Origin: Affinundibacterium amnicola
GTDB lineage: Bacteria > Pseudomonadota > Gammaproteobacteria > Burkholderiales > Burkholderiaceae_D
Reading direction: 5' to 3'
NCBI RefSeq assembly: GCF_014284275.1
Contig: NZ_JACOFU010000002.1
Coordinates: 1 to 64,000 of the forward strand
Length of the DNA: 64,000 nt
The notes beneath the pieces were generated by a model. That model saw nothing but the letters and a program-made list of their open reading frames with translations. It ran no database searches and was not told the DNA's origin. Every line of letters starts with the position of its first letter. Positions within the stretch are counted from its first letter, which is position 1. The position numbers and the translations under genes are program-made. Positions 16,139 through 27,121 of the stretch are shown in pieces.

Positions 16139-16956
16139 AGCTTGTGTAAATCAATTAAAATTTGACGAGTATTTAATGGGGTACCATGCAAATGAAAACT
16201 CAATAAAAACCGCATCAACTGCTTGCTTTGCACTTGCGTTAGCGGATCTGAATAATTCTCTACTGACATATCCAATAATGTTTTACCACTAACTTGCGGA
16301 AGATTTTCGGCTAAACTTGTAAGCCGCACACCAACACCTGGCTCCAAGACATACAGCTCTTCAGCAAAAATACGTGTGCGTGAACTGACGCAGTAGGTTA
16401 AGTCACCAATCAAACCAGCTTGCTGCAAAAGTTTAAGCTCAAATTTACGCAGGACTATCGCGGCAGATTCATTATGTGCTAGTTGATTCAAACTGGAAAC
16501 ATACGCATCAAAAAGTATCGTATTTACTTCGTCCCGCAACAAGAATTTAACTAGCAACTCATTTAAATAAAAGCCACACAACAGTGCCGACTTCTCTAAT
16601 GGAAGCATACCACCAACCCACTCGGCGGTCGTTAATGTACGGATCTCAGATTTACCGGTCCATGAAATATTTAGCGGTTGAAAAGTCTGCAGCACGCTAC
16701 GCAGAGCGGAGGTTGGGCGTTTGGCACCTTTCGCAACCAAGGACACTCGTCCGTGATCTCGGCTAAAAACGTCAACAATCAGGCTAGTTTCTTTATATGG
16801 ATAGGAATGAAGTACGAAACCAGGTTGATGCAGAATGCGTATCTCTTTAGACGCCCTTTTAGGAGACGTTAATGCAAGGGGGGAACTTGCGCTGAGCTCA
16901 TGAGTGCGTGCCCTACGTCTAGGAATCACAAGCGCTGCATTTGATTCTTTATCCAA
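16135..16956 (-). CDS. recO: DNA repair protein RecO
   Basis: RecO loads RecA onto SSB-coated gaps together with RecR. 273 aa. The OB-fold core begins at about residue 40 ([38 protein letters not shown]) and the helical C-terminal domain follows; the zinc-finger cysteines of some RecO proteins are absent. The first ~40 residues are a basic, low-complexity leader. The start is a TTG at 16956, because a stop codon lies directly upstream; a later start cannot be excluded. Overlaps pdxJ by 4 nt. Confidence 0.9.
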   Translation of the reverse strand: MDKESNAALVIPRRRARTHELSASSPLALTSPKRASKEIRILHQPGFVLHSYPYKETSLIVDVFSRDHGRVSLVAKGAKRPTSALRSVLQTFQPLNISWTGKSEIRTLTTAEWVGGMLPLEKSALLCGFYLNELLVKFLLRDEVNTILFDAYVSSLNQLAHNESAAIVLRKFELKLLQQAGLIGDLTYCVSSRTRIFAEELYVLEPGVGVRLTSLAENLPQVSGKTLLDMSVENYSDPLTQVQSKQLMRFLLSFHLHGTPLNTRQILIDLHKL

Positions 16957-16981
16957 TCACATTCTCACAGATGTGCAGATT

Positions 16982-17884
16982 TTACTCGTAACCATAGGCA
17001 CGCAGACCAGCCTCGTTATCGGCCCAACCAGATTTCACTTTCACCCAAATTTCCAAATACACCGGTCCGCCAAACAACTTCTCCATATCTTGGCGTGACT
17101 GAGTTGAGATATCTTTGAGACGTGCACCTTTATTCCCAATCACCATAGACTTATGTCCATCACGATCAACCAGAATGACAACGAATACACGACGCAAATT
17201 TCCTTCTTGCTCAAATTTTTCAATCAACACCGTGCTGGTATAAGGTAGTTCATCGCCGACAAATCGGAATAATTTTTCACGAACAATTTCCGTTGCGAGA
17301 AATTTTTCGCTACGATCAGTAATATCATCCTCACCAAAAACTGGAGGATTCAAAGGTAAATACTTACGCGTCTCGCGCTCCAAGCTATCGAGTTGAAATC
17401 TCAATGTTGCAGACACCGGTACCACCGCAGCAAACGGGAACAGGGACATCACCTTTTGCGCAAACGGCATTAAAATCGCTTTGTCTTTCACTCGATCAGA
17501 CTTGTTAATCACCAGAATACACGGCACATTTTTAGGGAGTAAATCAATCACTTGCTGATCGGCCTGACCAAAAGTGCCTGCCTCAATAATGTACAAAATG
17601 ACGTCTGAGGCCATCAAGGTATTGGTCACCGTACGGTTCAAAGTACGATTTAGCGGATTCGAATGACGCGTCTGAAATCCTGGCGTATCAACGTAAATAT
17701 ACTGCGTCTGCTCCTTCGTTTGGATGCCCGTAATGCGATGCCTCGTTGTTTGTGCCTTACGTGAAGTGATACTCACTTTGGCGCCAATCAGGGCATTCAT
17801 CAAAGTCGACTTACCAACATTCGGACGGCCTACGATGGCAATATAACCACAACGATACTCAGAATTTTCTAGCATGACACTCAT
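16982..17884 (-). CDS. era: GTPase Era
   Basis: Era is an essential GTPase that binds the 3' end of 16S rRNA during 30S assembly. 300 aa. G1 [10 protein letters not shown]2 with the TTRHRITGI switch, G3 DTPG, G4 NKSD, G5 VSA, then a C-terminal KH domain with [10 protein letters not shown]. Two bases separate it from rnc, with which it is commonly cotranscribed. Confidence 0.97.
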   Translation of the reverse strand: MSVMLENSEYRCGYIAIVGRPNVGKSTLMNALIGAKVSITSRKAQTTRHRITGIQTKEQTQYIYVDTPGFQTRHSNPLNRTLNRTVTNTLMASDVILYIIEAGTFGQADQQVIDLLPKNVPCILVINKSDRVKDKAILMPFAQKVMSLFPFAAVVPVSATLRFQLDSLERETRKYLPLNPPVFGEDDITDRSEKFLATEIVREKLFRFVGDELPYTSTVLIEKFEQEGNLRRVFVVILVDRDGHKSMVIGNKGARLKDISTQSRQDMEKLFGGPVYLEIWVKVKSGWADNEAGLRAYGYE

Positions 17885-17886
17885 CT

Positions 17887-18747
17887 TTATTTTACTTTTT
17901 GTGAAATCTCTGGAACGGATACATCCAAAGAAAGCTGCTCTTCATTAACAAGGCTAAGCTCGGGTGATGAACTCTTTTCATTGTTCGTCTGGGCTGTTGA
18001 TTGGATAGTCGCAATTCCCGCCAACTTCATTTGAGAAGCGCGTGGTTTAGCCTTTTTATTGCTTGGCGTCTTAGACAATAATTTCACAACGGTCTCTAAA
18101 GCCAGTTTAGCAGCAGCTTGCTCGCCAGCACGGCGACTTCCACCAGTACCAAATACTTGAACCTCTAATTTAGGAACCAAACATTCAATTTCGAACTCTT
18201 GATTATGTGCAGCACCATGGGTTGCGACAACATTATATTGAGGTAAGGCAATCTTCTTACTCTGCAAGAACTCCTGCAACAAAGTTTTGGCATCTTTGCC
18301 TAAAGTTGTTGGGTCAACAGAACTTAAAATAGGCTCATATAAGGATTGAATTACTTTTCGCGCGGCCTCGAAACCGGCATCAAGATAAATAGCACCAAAT
18401 AAGGCTTCCAAAGTATCAGCCAGAATTGATGGCCGCCGAAAGCCGCCAGACTTCAACTCACCCTCACCCAATCGTAAAAACTGAGAGAGCTCCATTTTCT
18501 GTGCGATTTCAAACAAGGACTGCTGCTTCACCAAATTCGCACGTACTCGTGATAGATCACCTTCATCAATACTTGCAAAAGTATCGAAAAGTATCGATGC
18601 AACGACACAATTAAGTATTGAGTCGCCAAGAAATTCTAGGCGCTCATTGTGTGTGACGCTATGACTTCGGTGCGTCAATGCTTGCTGCAAAAGTGCAACA
18701 TCATTAAATTGGTGCCCCAAACGCTTCTGCAGCAACTGTTCGTTCAT
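17887..18747 (-). CDS. rnc: Ribonuclease III
   Basis: RNase III cleaves double-stranded RNA in rRNA and mRNA processing. 286 aa, longer than the usual ~225. Catalytic domain signature [13 protein letters not shown] near residue 35 and the [13 protein letters not shown] region; dsRNA-binding domain at about 155-225 ([12 protein letters not shown] ... AAKLALE). The last ~60 residues are a low-complexity, polar extension seen in some Burkholderiales homologues. Position between the DUF4845 gene and era is typical. Confidence 0.96.
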   Translation of the reverse strand: MNEQLLQKRLGHQFNDVALLQQALTHRSHSVTHNERLEFLGDSILNCVVASILFDTFASIDEGDLSRVRANLVKQQSLFEIAQKMELSQFLRLGEGELKSGGFRRPSILADTLEALFGAIYLDAGFEAARKVIQSLYEPILSSVDPTTLGKDAKTLLQEFLQSKKIALPQYNVVATHGAAHNQEFEIECLVPKLEVQVFGTGGSRRAGEQAAAKLALETVVKLLSKTPSNKKAKPRASQMKLAGIATIQSTAQTNNEKSSSPELSLVNEEQLSLDVSVPEISQKVK

Positions 18748-18762
18748 AAATACAACTTAATC

Positions 18763-19155
18763 CTATTTCTTTTGAACCGTTGCATTTTTTGCAGTGGTTC
18801 CTTCATATTCAAGCAATAAACTTGCAGGTCCAACGAGTGGAATTTTCTTTGTATAGAAAAAACCAATTTCCAAGCCAGTCTCAGTTTTTTCAATAATTAA
18901 GTCTCGACCAGTAATCGACGTGATATATCCAACATCAGCTTGTTTATTAAATGCCATTTGGATCTCTGATGCTGAACCTGCATTCGTTAATTTCACAGCA
19001 CTGATCGCACGCTTAATTGACATATACTCAATAACAGTCGGTGCAATTTTAGACGCCAAAACGACTAACACAGCAAGAATACCTAAAACAAATATCAAGC
19101 CGACCAAGGACATTCCTCGATTTTTTGTTTTAGTTAAATATTGATATTGATGCAT
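18763..19155 (-). CDS. DUF4845 family membrane protein with pilin-like N-terminus
   Basis: 130 aa; function unknown. It has one N-terminal membrane helix (RGMSLVGLIFVLGILAVLVV) that resembles the hydrophobic segment of type IV pilin-like proteins, though the Glu at position +5 is missing. The rest is a small soluble domain ending GPASLLLEYEG. It lies 15 bp from lepB and 15 bp from rnc. DUF4845 genes are regularly found in exactly this lepB-rnc gap in betaproteobacteria, which argues for a conserved role near signal peptidase, but none is established. Confidence 0.85.
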   Translation of the reverse strand: MHQYQYLTKTKNRGMSLVGLIFVLGILAVLVVLASKIAPTVIEYMSIKRAISAVKLTNAGSASEIQMAFNKQADVGYITSITGRDLIIEKTETGLEIGFFYTKKIPLVGPASLLLEYEGTTAKNATVQKK

Positions 19156-19170
19156 AGTGTCTCTCCATTT

Positions 19171-20067
19171 CTATTGAAAACTACCAATTCTCTTTAAATC
19201 GCCGAAGTTCATCCAAATAAAAAAAGCTTTGCCTACAACATTCTGATCAGGAACAAATCCCCAGTAACGACTATCCTGACTGTTATCACGATTATCGCCC
19301 ATCATAAAATAATGTCCCTGCGGCACGGTACATGTAACGCCTTCGACATCATAAATACAACGGTCAGCATAAGGGAAGTCCGCCTCACCAAACATCACGA
19401 TGCCAGCAGGACGATCATCGTCATTCAAAATCTTATGAATCGCCTTGCCAGACTTTTCGTTAAACTGCTTGGAATAACTTAATTGCGTGCCTTCATGTAA
19501 AAAATCTGGCTGAGTTTCATATTGATTTACGACACCATTAACGCTTAACTTCTTATTTTTATAGGTGATAGTATCACCAGGCAATCCAACAATTCGTTTA
19601 ATGTAATTTTGTGTCGGATCTTTAGGAAATTTAAAAACCATGACATCGCCACGTTGAGGCTCATTGATGGAAATAATCTTTTTATCTAAAACAGGAAGTC
19701 TGATTCCATAGGTGAATTTATTAACCAGAATAAAATCACCGACGAACAAAGTTGGCAACATCGATCCGGATGGGATTTTAAATGGCTCAAATAAAAAGGA
19801 ACGCAGCACAAAAACAAGCGCGATGACGGGAAAAAAACTTCCTGAATATTCTACCCAGACTGGCTGCTTCAATAAACTAGCCTCAAAACTAGATCTCGTC
19901 GCTTGATCGGCATTCGCTTTCTGGTCAAACTCTTGCAAAGCAATAATAGCTTTCGCCTTGCGCTTTGGCAGAAGGACAAATCTATCCAAAGCCCAAATAA
20001 AACCCGTAACGACTAAAAGAACAAAAAGAATTAAGGCAAAGTTGCCAATTAAAGATTGCAAACTCAT
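19171..20067 (-). CDS. lepB: Signal peptidase I
   Basis: LepB removes signal peptides from exported proteins at the periplasmic face of the inner membrane. 298 aa. Two N-terminal membrane segments (about residues 7-27 and 75-95), catalytic Ser in SGSMLPTL, catalytic Lys in [11 protein letters not shown], and the conserved [14 protein letters not shown] box near the C-terminus. Start overlaps the lepA stop by 4 nt. Confidence 0.97.
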   Translation of the reverse strand: MSLQSLIGNFALILFVLLVVTGFIWALDRFVLLPKRKAKAIIALQEFDQKANADQATRSSFEASLLKQPVWVEYSGSFFPVIALVFVLRSFLFEPFKIPSGSMLPTLFVGDFILVNKFTYGIRLPVLDKKIISINEPQRGDVMVFKFPKDPTQNYIKRIVGLPGDTITYKNKKLSVNGVVNQYETQPDFLHEGTQLSYSKQFNEKSGKAIHKILNDDDRPAGIVMFGEADFPYADRCIYDVEGVTCTVPQGHYFMMGDNRDNSQDSRYWGFVPDQNVVGKAFFIWMNFGDLKRIGSFQ

Positions 20068-21857
20068 TTTTCTTCCACTTGTAAAATTGCCAAAAATGCC
20101 TCTTGTGGAATTTCTACAGAGCCAACTTGCTTCATCCGTTTCTTACCAGCTTTTTGTTTCTCAAGCAATTTACGTTTGCGGCTAATATCACCACCATAGC
20201 ACTTTGCTAACACATTCTTACGTAAAGCTTTTACATTTTCGCGAGAAATAATATTGGCACCAATTGCCGCTTGAATTGCGACATCAAACATTTGACGAGG
20301 AATCAACTCACGCATTTTTGCGGCAACTGCACGGCCACGATAATGTGCGTTAGCGCGATGCACAATAATTGCCAATGCATCGACCTTCTCACTGTTAATC
20401 AACATATCAACTTTAACCACATCAGACGCCCGATATTCTTTGAACTCATAGTCCATCGACGCATACCCACGCGAAGTCGATTTTAATCGATCAAAGAAAT
20501 CCAAGACGATTTCGGCCATCGGCATTTCATAGGTAAGCTTGACTTGACGCCCATGGTAATTCATATCCATCTGTACGCCACGCTTAGAGGTACACAAGGT
20601 AATCACAGAACCAACATACTCCTGCGGCATATACAAATTGACCGTTACGATAGGCTCACGAATCTCTTCAATCTTTGACGGCTCTGGCATTTTTGATGGA
20701 TTATCAACCATCAAAATACTTCCATCCCCCATCACAACTTCATAAACAACTGTTGGTGCAGTCGTAATGAGATCCATGTCAAATTCGCGCTCTAATCGCT
20801 CCTGCACAATTTCCATGTGCAACAAACCAAGGAAACCGCAGCGAAAGCCAAAGCCCAAGGCTTGAGAGACTTCAGGTTCATACATCAAGGCAGCATCATT
20901 CAGCTTCAACTTCTCTAATGAATCACGCAATGCATCATATTGATTCGCCTCAACAGGAAACAAGCCAGCGAACACTTGCGGCTGTACTTCTTTAAAACCC
21001 GGCAATGGTTCTGCTGCCACTCGGCCAACTGTCGTAATCGTGTCACCGACTTTAGCGGCTTTCAACTCTTTAATTCCGGCGATAATAAAACCAACCTGAC
21101 CAGCAGATAATTCAGGTCGACTTAATGATTTTGGCGTGAACACACCCACACTTTCCACCAAGTGCTGTGCTTCAGTTGCCATAAAAAGAATTTTATCTTT
21201 AGGGCGCAAGGTACCGTTTACGATACGAACCAACATCACAACACCAACGTAATTATCGAACCAAGAATCAATAATCAAAGCCTGCAGAGGTGCATCTGGA
21301 TCGCCTTTTGGCGCTGGCACCTTAACAATCAAGGATTCTAAAATATCTCGCACGCCCAAGCCTGTTTTTGCAGAGCAATGCACAGCATCACTCGCATCAA
21401 TTCCAATTACTTCCTCAATTTCATTAATCGCATTGTCTGGATCTGCAGACGGTAGATCAATTTTATTCAAAACAGGAACAACCTCAACACCCAATTCAAT
21501 CGCGGTATAACAGTTCGCAACGGTCTGTGCCTCAACCCCTTGCGATGCATCCACAACAAGTAACGCACCTTCACATGCGGATAGTGAACGACTAACCTCA
21601 TAACTAAAATCCACGTGACCAGGCGTGTCAATAAGATTCAAATTGTAAATTTGACCATCTAAGGCTTTGTAGTGTAGCGCTGCAGTTTGCGCTTTAATTG
21701 TAATTCCACGCTCCCGTTCGATGTCCATGGAATCAAGAACTTGTGCTTCCATTTCGCGATCTGAAAGACCACCACACAATTGGATAATCCGATCTGCCAA
21801 AGTGGACTTACCATGGTCAATATGGGCAATGATAGAAAAATTACGAATATTATTCAT
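20064..21857 (-). CDS. lepA: Elongation factor 4 (back-translocase)
   Basis: LepA/EF4 is a ribosome-binding GTPase that helps under ionic or starvation stress and in initiation. 597 aa, standard length. GTPase motifs [17 protein letters not shown] and NKIDLP; domains resembling EF-G II, III and V; LepA-specific C-terminal domain with [19 protein letters not shown]. First gene of the lepA-lepB-DUF4845-rnc-era-recO-pdxJ-acpS-uvrC run. Confidence 0.98.
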   Translation of the reverse strand: MNNIRNFSIIAHIDHGKSTLADRIIQLCGGLSDREMEAQVLDSMDIERERGITIKAQTAALHYKALDGQIYNLNLIDTPGHVDFSYEVSRSLSACEGALLVVDASQGVEAQTVANCYTAIELGVEVVPVLNKIDLPSADPDNAINEIEEVIGIDASDAVHCSAKTGLGVRDILESLIVKVPAPKGDPDAPLQALIIDSWFDNYVGVVMLVRIVNGTLRPKDKILFMATEAQHLVESVGVFTPKSLSRPELSAGQVGFIIAGIKELKAAKVGDTITTVGRVAAEPLPGFKEVQPQVFAGLFPVEANQYDALRDSLEKLKLNDAALMYEPEVSQALGFGFRCGFLGLLHMEIVQERLEREFDMDLITTAPTVVYEVVMGDGSILMVDNPSKMPEPSKIEEIREPIVTVNLYMPQEYVGSVITLCTSKRGVQMDMNYHGRQVKLTYEMPMAEIVLDFFDRLKSTSRGYASMDYEFKEYRASDVVKVDMLINSEKVDALAIIVHRANAHYRGRAVAAKMRELIPRQMFDVAIQAAIGANIISRENVKALRKNVLAKCYGGDISRKRKLLEKQKAGKKRMKQVGSVEIPQEAFLAILQVEEK

Positions 21858-21880
21858 TAGATAGACAAAAAAACCGATTA

Positions 21881-21924
21881 CAAAAAAGGCGCCAAAACTG
21901 GGTAGCGTCCCCAGGCGAGCGCCT
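21881..21924 (-). terminator. Structured terminator between truA and lepA
   Basis: Outer stem AGGCGC (21887-21892)/GCGCCT (21919-21924) enclosing an inner CTGGG/CCCAG stem, followed on the minus strand by T6. It lies 137 bp past the truA stop and upstream of lepA. Confidence 0.7.
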
Positions 21925-22060
21925 AAAGTTTAGATTATGCAAAAACGACATTTTACCGGATTTCACCTATGCCTGTCTCAAATTCCTTCAAGCAATATCA
22001 AAACATACACATCCAAATTGATTGATGCACTTAAAACGCCAACATAAGTTAAAAAAACGC

Positions 22061-22879
22061 TTAGAGTGACAAACTATAAGGAAGATTTTCCGATCTTGCA
22101 GGCGGCAAATCCCACATCTGATCATAATCAATTTTCGCAAGGTAAAGCCCATCAGGCATAAAGGTTGGAGCAGACAGACTTCTATCTTTTGAATCGAGTA
22201 ATTCACGAATCCATTCTGGCTCTCGCTTCCCCATCCCAACAAAAATCAATGAGCCAACAATATTTCTGACCATATGATGCAAGAATGCATTCGCCCGCAA
22301 ACTAAACACAATCAAATCACCTTGCTGACGAATCTTCACCTCATACATATGTTTTACTGGCGATTTCGCCTGACAACCAGATGCCCGAAATACCGTGAAA
22401 TCTTGCTCTCCAATCAAATAACTGGCTGCCCGCGTCATAGACTCCAATGCCAATGGTCTAAAAAACCAACCAGCACGACCGGACCAAATTGGAGATCGCA
22501 CACTTGCGTTATGCAATAGGTAATGATAGGTGCGCGAATAAGCACTGAAGCGAGCATGAAATGCACTCTGATCGCCCTCATCAACAAGAATTTGTCTTGC
22601 CCAACGTACGGCAATATCCGGCGGCAAAAATGCATTCACCCCGTTGACCCAAGAATACATTTCGCGCTGAAGTCCAGTATCAAAATGTACAACCTGCTCT
22701 ACCGCATGCACTCCAGCATCCGTTCGTCCAGCGCACATGGTGTTTATTGTATTTTTTGAGAACTTCTGCAATGCCGATTCCAAAACATCTTGCACCGTAT
22801 TGCCATTAGGCTGCGTTTGCCATCCCTGATAAGCGCCGCCGTGATACTCCACACCCAAAATAATTCTATTCAACGTCAT
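22061..22879 (-). CDS. truA: tRNA pseudouridine(38-40) synthase
   Basis: TruA modifies U38-U40 of tRNA anticodon arms. 272 aa. Catalytic Asp in CAGRTDAGVHA (near residue 53), substrate-binding RFSAYSRTYHYLL and C-terminal FLHHMVRNIVG. A TTG lies one codon upstream; I use the ATG at 22879. It follows fimV after a terminator, as in other Burkholderiales. Confidence 0.96.
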   Translation of the reverse strand: MTLNRIILGVEYHGGAYQGWQTQPNGNTVQDVLESALQKFSKNTINTMCAGRTDAGVHAVEQVVHFDTGLQREMYSWVNGVNAFLPPDIAVRWARQILVDEGDQSAFHARFSAYSRTYHYLLHNASVRSPIWSGRAGWFFRPLALESMTRAASYLIGEQDFTVFRASGCQAKSPVKHMYEVKIRQQGDLIVFSLRANAFLHHMVRNIVGSLIFVGMGKREPEWIRELLDSKDRSLSAPTFMPDGLYLAKIDYDQMWDLPPARSENLPYSLSL

Positions 22880-22895
22880 CAATCACTACACTTAG

Positions 22896-22929
22896 AAATA
22901 AAAATGGGCGCTGACAAAAGACAGCGCCC
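22896..22929 (-). terminator. Terminator after fimV
   Basis: Stem 22906-22913/22922-22929 (GGGCGCTG/CAGCGCCC, 8 bp perfect) followed by a T-rich run on the minus strand. Lies 23 bp past the fimV stop, inside the gap to truA. Confidence 0.85.
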
Positions 22930-22952
22930 GTTTTAGTGGAAACAAAGAGACC

Positions 22953-25664
22953 TTAGCTTAGTTGATCCAACATTTTACGCGCTTTATCTACCTGCTCACT
23001 TGATCCGCCCTTAATGACCTCATCGAGCAGTTCACGCGCACCTTCTTTATCGCCAATTTCTTGATAGGCGACCGCTAGATCAAGCTTGGTTGCCATCTCT
23101 GCGTTGTATGGAGATTCATCTAACTCAATATCTACCTGAGACGATTCATCATGTAGACTAATATGCTCAGACCCAAAATCCAACTTTATCTCTTCCTCTG
23201 CAATTAAAGGAGTTTCTTCGACCAACATATCATCGTTCGAGACCTCAAAATCCAAAGAATCAATACTTAGATCTTCATTTTCAGAAGGAATCTGACTTTC
23301 GTCTTCATTAACAGCATTAGACTCTTCTAACTTTTCTTCCTCATTTCCAAGATCAAAGTCGATAGAACCAAAATCAATCACCGGCATCTCTTCCTGAATC
23401 ACGGGGGTAGGATCTACCACCTCAATTTCTGGAAGTGTTACAAGAAACTCTTCCTGTTCTTCTTGCTCTTGCTTTTCAGAGATATCCAAATCAAAATCAA
23501 GACCACTGTCAAGATCTAGGGGCAGGTCTGCATTGTCAATCTTCCCTAATTCGTCTCTACCAGCGTTTCCGAATGGCTCTTCAGACAGTGCAGAAGCAGT
23601 ATCAATAATACTGATCGAATCGAGCATATCTTCAGACAATGAATTTTCTAGCAAAGCTTCCGGATCCAAATCTTCCAGTGGCTGCGTGGGTTGCCCCAAA
23701 CTGCTACCTGCGTAGGCCTCAACTTGCGCACTAGCGCCAGCATATAGTGGATTATTTGGATCAAGCGAAATTCCCATAGACGCAGCTTGACTCCAATCTT
23801 CCCCCTCGCCCCTTGTCATTCCATACAACTCGCCAGCAAACAATTCAAACGAACGTAAATCCTTACGTCCAAAATAAATCTCAAGAAGCTTTAGGCGCAC
23901 TGCATGACGATCAGGCTGAGTTTTCAATGCTTCCTTCAATATCTCTTCCGCCTGAGAATCTCGACCGTAAGCAATATAGACATCTGCTTCCGCCACAGGA
24001 TCCACCTCATTCGCATCCAACTGACTTGCTGACGGAGCAAAATTTGAATTAAATACACTGTTATTGGTATCAACACTTTGACCACCAGTAGAGCCAAACA
24101 TGGAATTTGCTTTTAAACTCGAACCAGTCAATATGCTATCTTCAAACTGATGAGATACTTTCTTCTTACGAGAAGAATATACGCCGATTGCCCCACCGAG
24201 TGCCGCAAGAAGACCCGCAGCGATTAAGTATTTTGAATCAAACCAAGAAGATTCCTCTTCAACTGGCGCAGGCGGTGGTGGAGGTGTACGTTTAGGTTTA
24301 ACTACACTCGCCGCACTAGCAGCACTAGCCACCTGAACATTAGATGCGGGACTTGCATCCGTTTTTGTCACCGCAGCAGAGGCAGGTACTGAAGCGACAG
24401 AGGCAACAGAAGCAGCTGATGCACTCATCGCTGGCTTAGATGCAGATGCGGCCTCAGCCGCCTTTGAAGAACTTACAGCACTAGCAACTTGAGGTGCAGC
24501 CGACTTTGATGGTACAGCCAGTAACTTATTTAGCTCTCCAACATTCTTTTCCAACTCTTTAACTCTAGCATTAGCCTCAGCAAGTGCCTTATCTTTTGCT
24601 ATTCTATCCTCTTCAGTCATTCCTTTTACAGGAGCATTTTTTACATTAGCATCTGCAACTTTCGACAACTTCAACTTATCCAAGGACTCGTTTGCAGCAG
24701 TTGGCACTTCCTTCACTTTTGCAGTGATTGCACCACTTGCAGCTTGTTTTTTCTGGGCGACAGATTCTGCAGGAGCGACGAGTACTTGTCCCGCCAGCTT
24801 ATTTCTATAAGCATTAAAGTTTGCCGAATGCGTCTGCACCACCAAACGAGCATCAGCATTTGAATTGCTGCGCACGGTTTCTGCGTCTGGAATCGTCAAA
24901 ATTTGCCCTGCCTTGAGACGATTCATATTATCGCCGACAAAAGCTTGTGGATTCGCACGATAGATGCTCACCAACATTTGATCCAACGAAACACCATTTA
25001 AATTTGATGAGGCAATTCGCATCAAAGTATCGCCCTGCTTTACACGATATTGGTGGCTGTCAGAATTAACTGAAGAACTTGGCTGAACACTCTTTATTGG
25101 AGTACGCTTAATGTTATCCGACGCTTCGTTAACGTTTGCAACTTTTGCTTTAGGTTCGGCGTTAGCTACTTGGCTTGTCGCTGGCGATCTCACAGCAGAC
25201 GCAGCAGGATTAACCACTTGAGCGGACTGTCCAGATGCTAAATCTGCAGGATCTAGCAAAAAGGTGTACTCGCGAACCAACTTACCGTTACTGGCATTCA
25301 TTTCCAACAAAAAATCAACCCAAGGTTCATTCATCGCCTGAGTAGATGTCACACGAATGATGTAAGAATTACCTCGTTGCTCAACTGCAAATCTTAATGA
25401 CAACAATGCAGGATTAAACTCGATATTTGCCTGTCTGAATGCTTCAATTGATGCAATCTTCGGCACCAAAGAATTGATTTCTTCTTTATTGGGTGAGGTC
25501 AACTCAATTTCTGCTCTTAGTGGTTGACCAAGAGACGATAGCACTGTTAACTTTCCTAACCCAGTGGCATATGCATTTGAGAAGACAAGCAATGAAGTTA
25601 AGGCCGCTGCTTTAAGCGCCTTACTTCCCAAAAAACTTATCGGTAAGCGTTTGTAATTATGCAT
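22953..25664 (-). CDS. fimV: FimV/HubP family polar hub protein
   Basis: FimV-type proteins are inner-membrane, peptidoglycan-binding polar organisers needed for type IV pilus function and twitching. 903 aa. Signal segment at 14-34, conserved FimV N-terminal domain (LGKLTVLSSLGQPLRAEIELTS), a LysM domain near 208-258 (YRVKQGDTLMRIASSNL), an Ala/Ser-rich coiled and repetitive middle, one membrane helix around 478-496 after a Pro run, a highly acidic cytoplasmic region and the C-terminal FimV domain (TKLDLAVAYQEIGDKEGARELLDEV). Context asd-fimV-truA is typical of Burkholderiales. Confidence 0.92.
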   Translation of the reverse strand: MHNYKRLPISFLGSKALKAAALTSLLVFSNAYATGLGKLTVLSSLGQPLRAEIELTSPNKEEINSLVPKIASIEAFRQANIEFNPALLSLRFAVEQRGNSYIIRVTSTQAMNEPWVDFLLEMNASNGKLVREYTFLLDPADLASGQSAQVVNPAASAVRSPATSQVANAEPKAKVANVNEASDNIKRTPIKSVQPSSSVNSDSHQYRVKQGDTLMRIASSNLNGVSLDQMLVSIYRANPQAFVGDNMNRLKAGQILTIPDAETVRSNSNADARLVVQTHSANFNAYRNKLAGQVLVAPAESVAQKKQAASGAITAKVKEVPTAANESLDKLKLSKVADANVKNAPVKGMTEEDRIAKDKALAEANARVKELEKNVGELNKLLAVPSKSAAPQVASAVSSSKAAEAASASKPAMSASAASVASVASVPASAAVTKTDASPASNVQVASAASAASVVKPKRTPPPPPAPVEEESSWFDSKYLIAAGLLAALGGAIGVYSSRKKKVSHQFEDSILTGSSLKANSMFGSTGGQSVDTNNSVFNSNFAPSASQLDANEVDPVAEADVYIAYGRDSQAEEILKEALKTQPDRHAVRLKLLEIYFGRKDLRSFELFAGELYGMTRGEGEDWSQAASMGISLDPNNPLYAGASAQVEAYAGSSLGQPTQPLEDLDPEALLENSLSEDMLDSISIIDTASALSEEPFGNAGRDELGKIDNADLPLDLDSGLDFDLDISEKQEQEEQEEFLVTLPEIEVVDPTPVIQEEMPVIDFGSIDFDLGNEEEKLEESNAVNEDESQIPSENEDLSIDSLDFEVSNDDMLVEETPLIAEEEIKLDFGSEHISLHDESSQVDIELDESPYNAEMATKLDLAVAYQEIGDKEGARELLDEVIKGGSSEQVDKARKMLDQLS

Positions 25665-25889
25665 TTTTAGAACATTTCCTGGGAAATTTAGTCAACACAA
25701 TATTTGCCACTTAAACAAGCAAAATTGCACAAACGAAAGGTATATTAACTCAAGATAACATTACCCAACTTGTCGCGCAAGCTTAACGTGAATTCTAGAT
25801 ATGGTAAATACATTAAGAGCTGAAATACCAATTTCATAGACATTTCGTTGTTACCACTAGACAATTTTTATCGATAATGAAATAAACAA

Positions 25890-25925
25890 ATAAAAAAAAG
25901 GAATGAAATTCATTCCTTTTTTCAT
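25890..25925 (-). terminator. Terminator after asd
   Basis: Stem AAGGAATG/CATTCCTT with a 5 nt loop and A/T tracts on both sides, 25 bp past the asd stop. It could work in both directions. Confidence 0.75.
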
Positions 25926-25949
25926 TCTTCAAACTATAAATTCTTCAAA

Positions 25950-27077
25950 TTACTTCTCAATCAAAATCCGGAGCATGCGGCGAAGAGGCTCCGCTGCACC
26001 CCAAAGCAATTGATCGCCCACAGTAAAAGCGGACAAGTAATCACCGCCCATTTGCATCTTACGCAAACGCCCAACCGGAATCGTCAAACCACCAGTAACC
26101 GCAGCAGGTGTCAAATCACGCATGGAATCTTCACGTGTGTTTGGAACGACTTTCGCCCACGGATTATTTTGCGCAAGCATATCGGTGATTTCATCTAGCG
26201 GCACATCTTTGGTCAGCTTGATTGTCAAAGCCTGTGAGTGACAACGCATCGCGCCAATACGCACACATAAGCCATCAACTGGAATTGCTTTAGAACCAAA
26301 TGCCTCGCCCAGACCAAGTATCTTATTAGTCTCCACGCCAGCTTTCCATTCTTCTTTGGAAACGCCATTGTGTAAATCCTTGTCAATCCAAGGAATCAAA
26401 TTGCCAGCCAAAGGCACACCAAATTGTTTGGTCTCGTCGGCACTGAAGTTATGCTGTTTCGCCAAAACCTTACGGTCAATTTCCAAGATTGCTGCAGCCG
26501 GATCGTCTAGCAAAGCTTTTACTTCCGCATTAATCGAACCAAACTGGGTTAGCAATTCACGCATGTGCTGCGCACCGCCGCCAGATGCTGCTTGGTAGGT
26601 CATGGAAGACATCCACTCCACCAAGCCATGCTGGAACAAACCTCCCAAGCCCATCAACATACAAGAAACTGTGCAATTACCGCCGACATAATTTTTCACG
26701 CCACGGCTTAATGCGCTCTTAATCACATCTAAATTGACCGGGTCGAGCACGATCACTGCATCGTTTTCCATACGCAGTGTGGATGCTGCATCAATCCAAA
26801 AACCATTCCAACCTGCGGCACGCAATTTAGGGAAAATTTCAGAGGTATAGTCGCCGCCTTGGCAGGTAATAATAATGTCGCACTTCTTCAATGCATCAAT
26901 ATCATTTGCGTCTTTCAACGTCTTTTCATTCTTTGCCATCGTTGGCGCTGCGCCACCGGTGTTAGAAGTTGAAAAAAACACTGGTTCTATATGAGTAAAA
27001 TCTCCCTCTTCCTGCATACGCTGCATGAGGACTGAACCAACCATTCCACGCCAACCGACCAAACCAACTAGTTTCAT
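25950..27077 (-). CDS. asd: Aspartate-semialdehyde dehydrogenase
   Basis: Asd reduces aspartyl phosphate to aspartate semialdehyde for lysine, threonine, methionine and diaminopimelate synthesis. 375 aa, the Gram-negative long form. NADP-binding [18 protein letters not shown] at the start, catalytic Cys in [12 protein letters not shown], and substrate-binding [12 protein letters not shown]. Of two adjacent ATGs, the second (27077) has AGGG at the better spacing. It lies 45 bp after leuB. Confidence 0.97.
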   Translation of the reverse strand: MKLVGLVGWRGMVGSVLMQRMQEEGDFTHIEPVFFSTSNTGGAAPTMAKNEKTLKDANDIDALKKCDIIITCQGGDYTSEIFPKLRAAGWNGFWIDAASTLRMENDAVIVLDPVNLDVIKSALSRGVKNYVGGNCTVSCMLMGLGGLFQHGLVEWMSSMTYQAASGGGAQHMRELLTQFGSINAEVKALLDDPAAAILEIDRKVLAKQHNFSADETKQFGVPLAGNLIPWIDKDLHNGVSKEEWKAGVETNKILGLGEAFGSKAIPVDGLCVRIGAMRCHSQALTIKLTKDVPLDEITDMLAQNNPWAKVVPNTREDSMRDLTPAAVTGGLTIPVGRLRKMQMGGDYLSAFTVGDQLLWGAAEPLRRMLRILIEK

Positions 27078-27121
27078 CATCTTTCCCTAAAAATTACAGG
27101 TCTCCCTGTTTACATAAAAAA

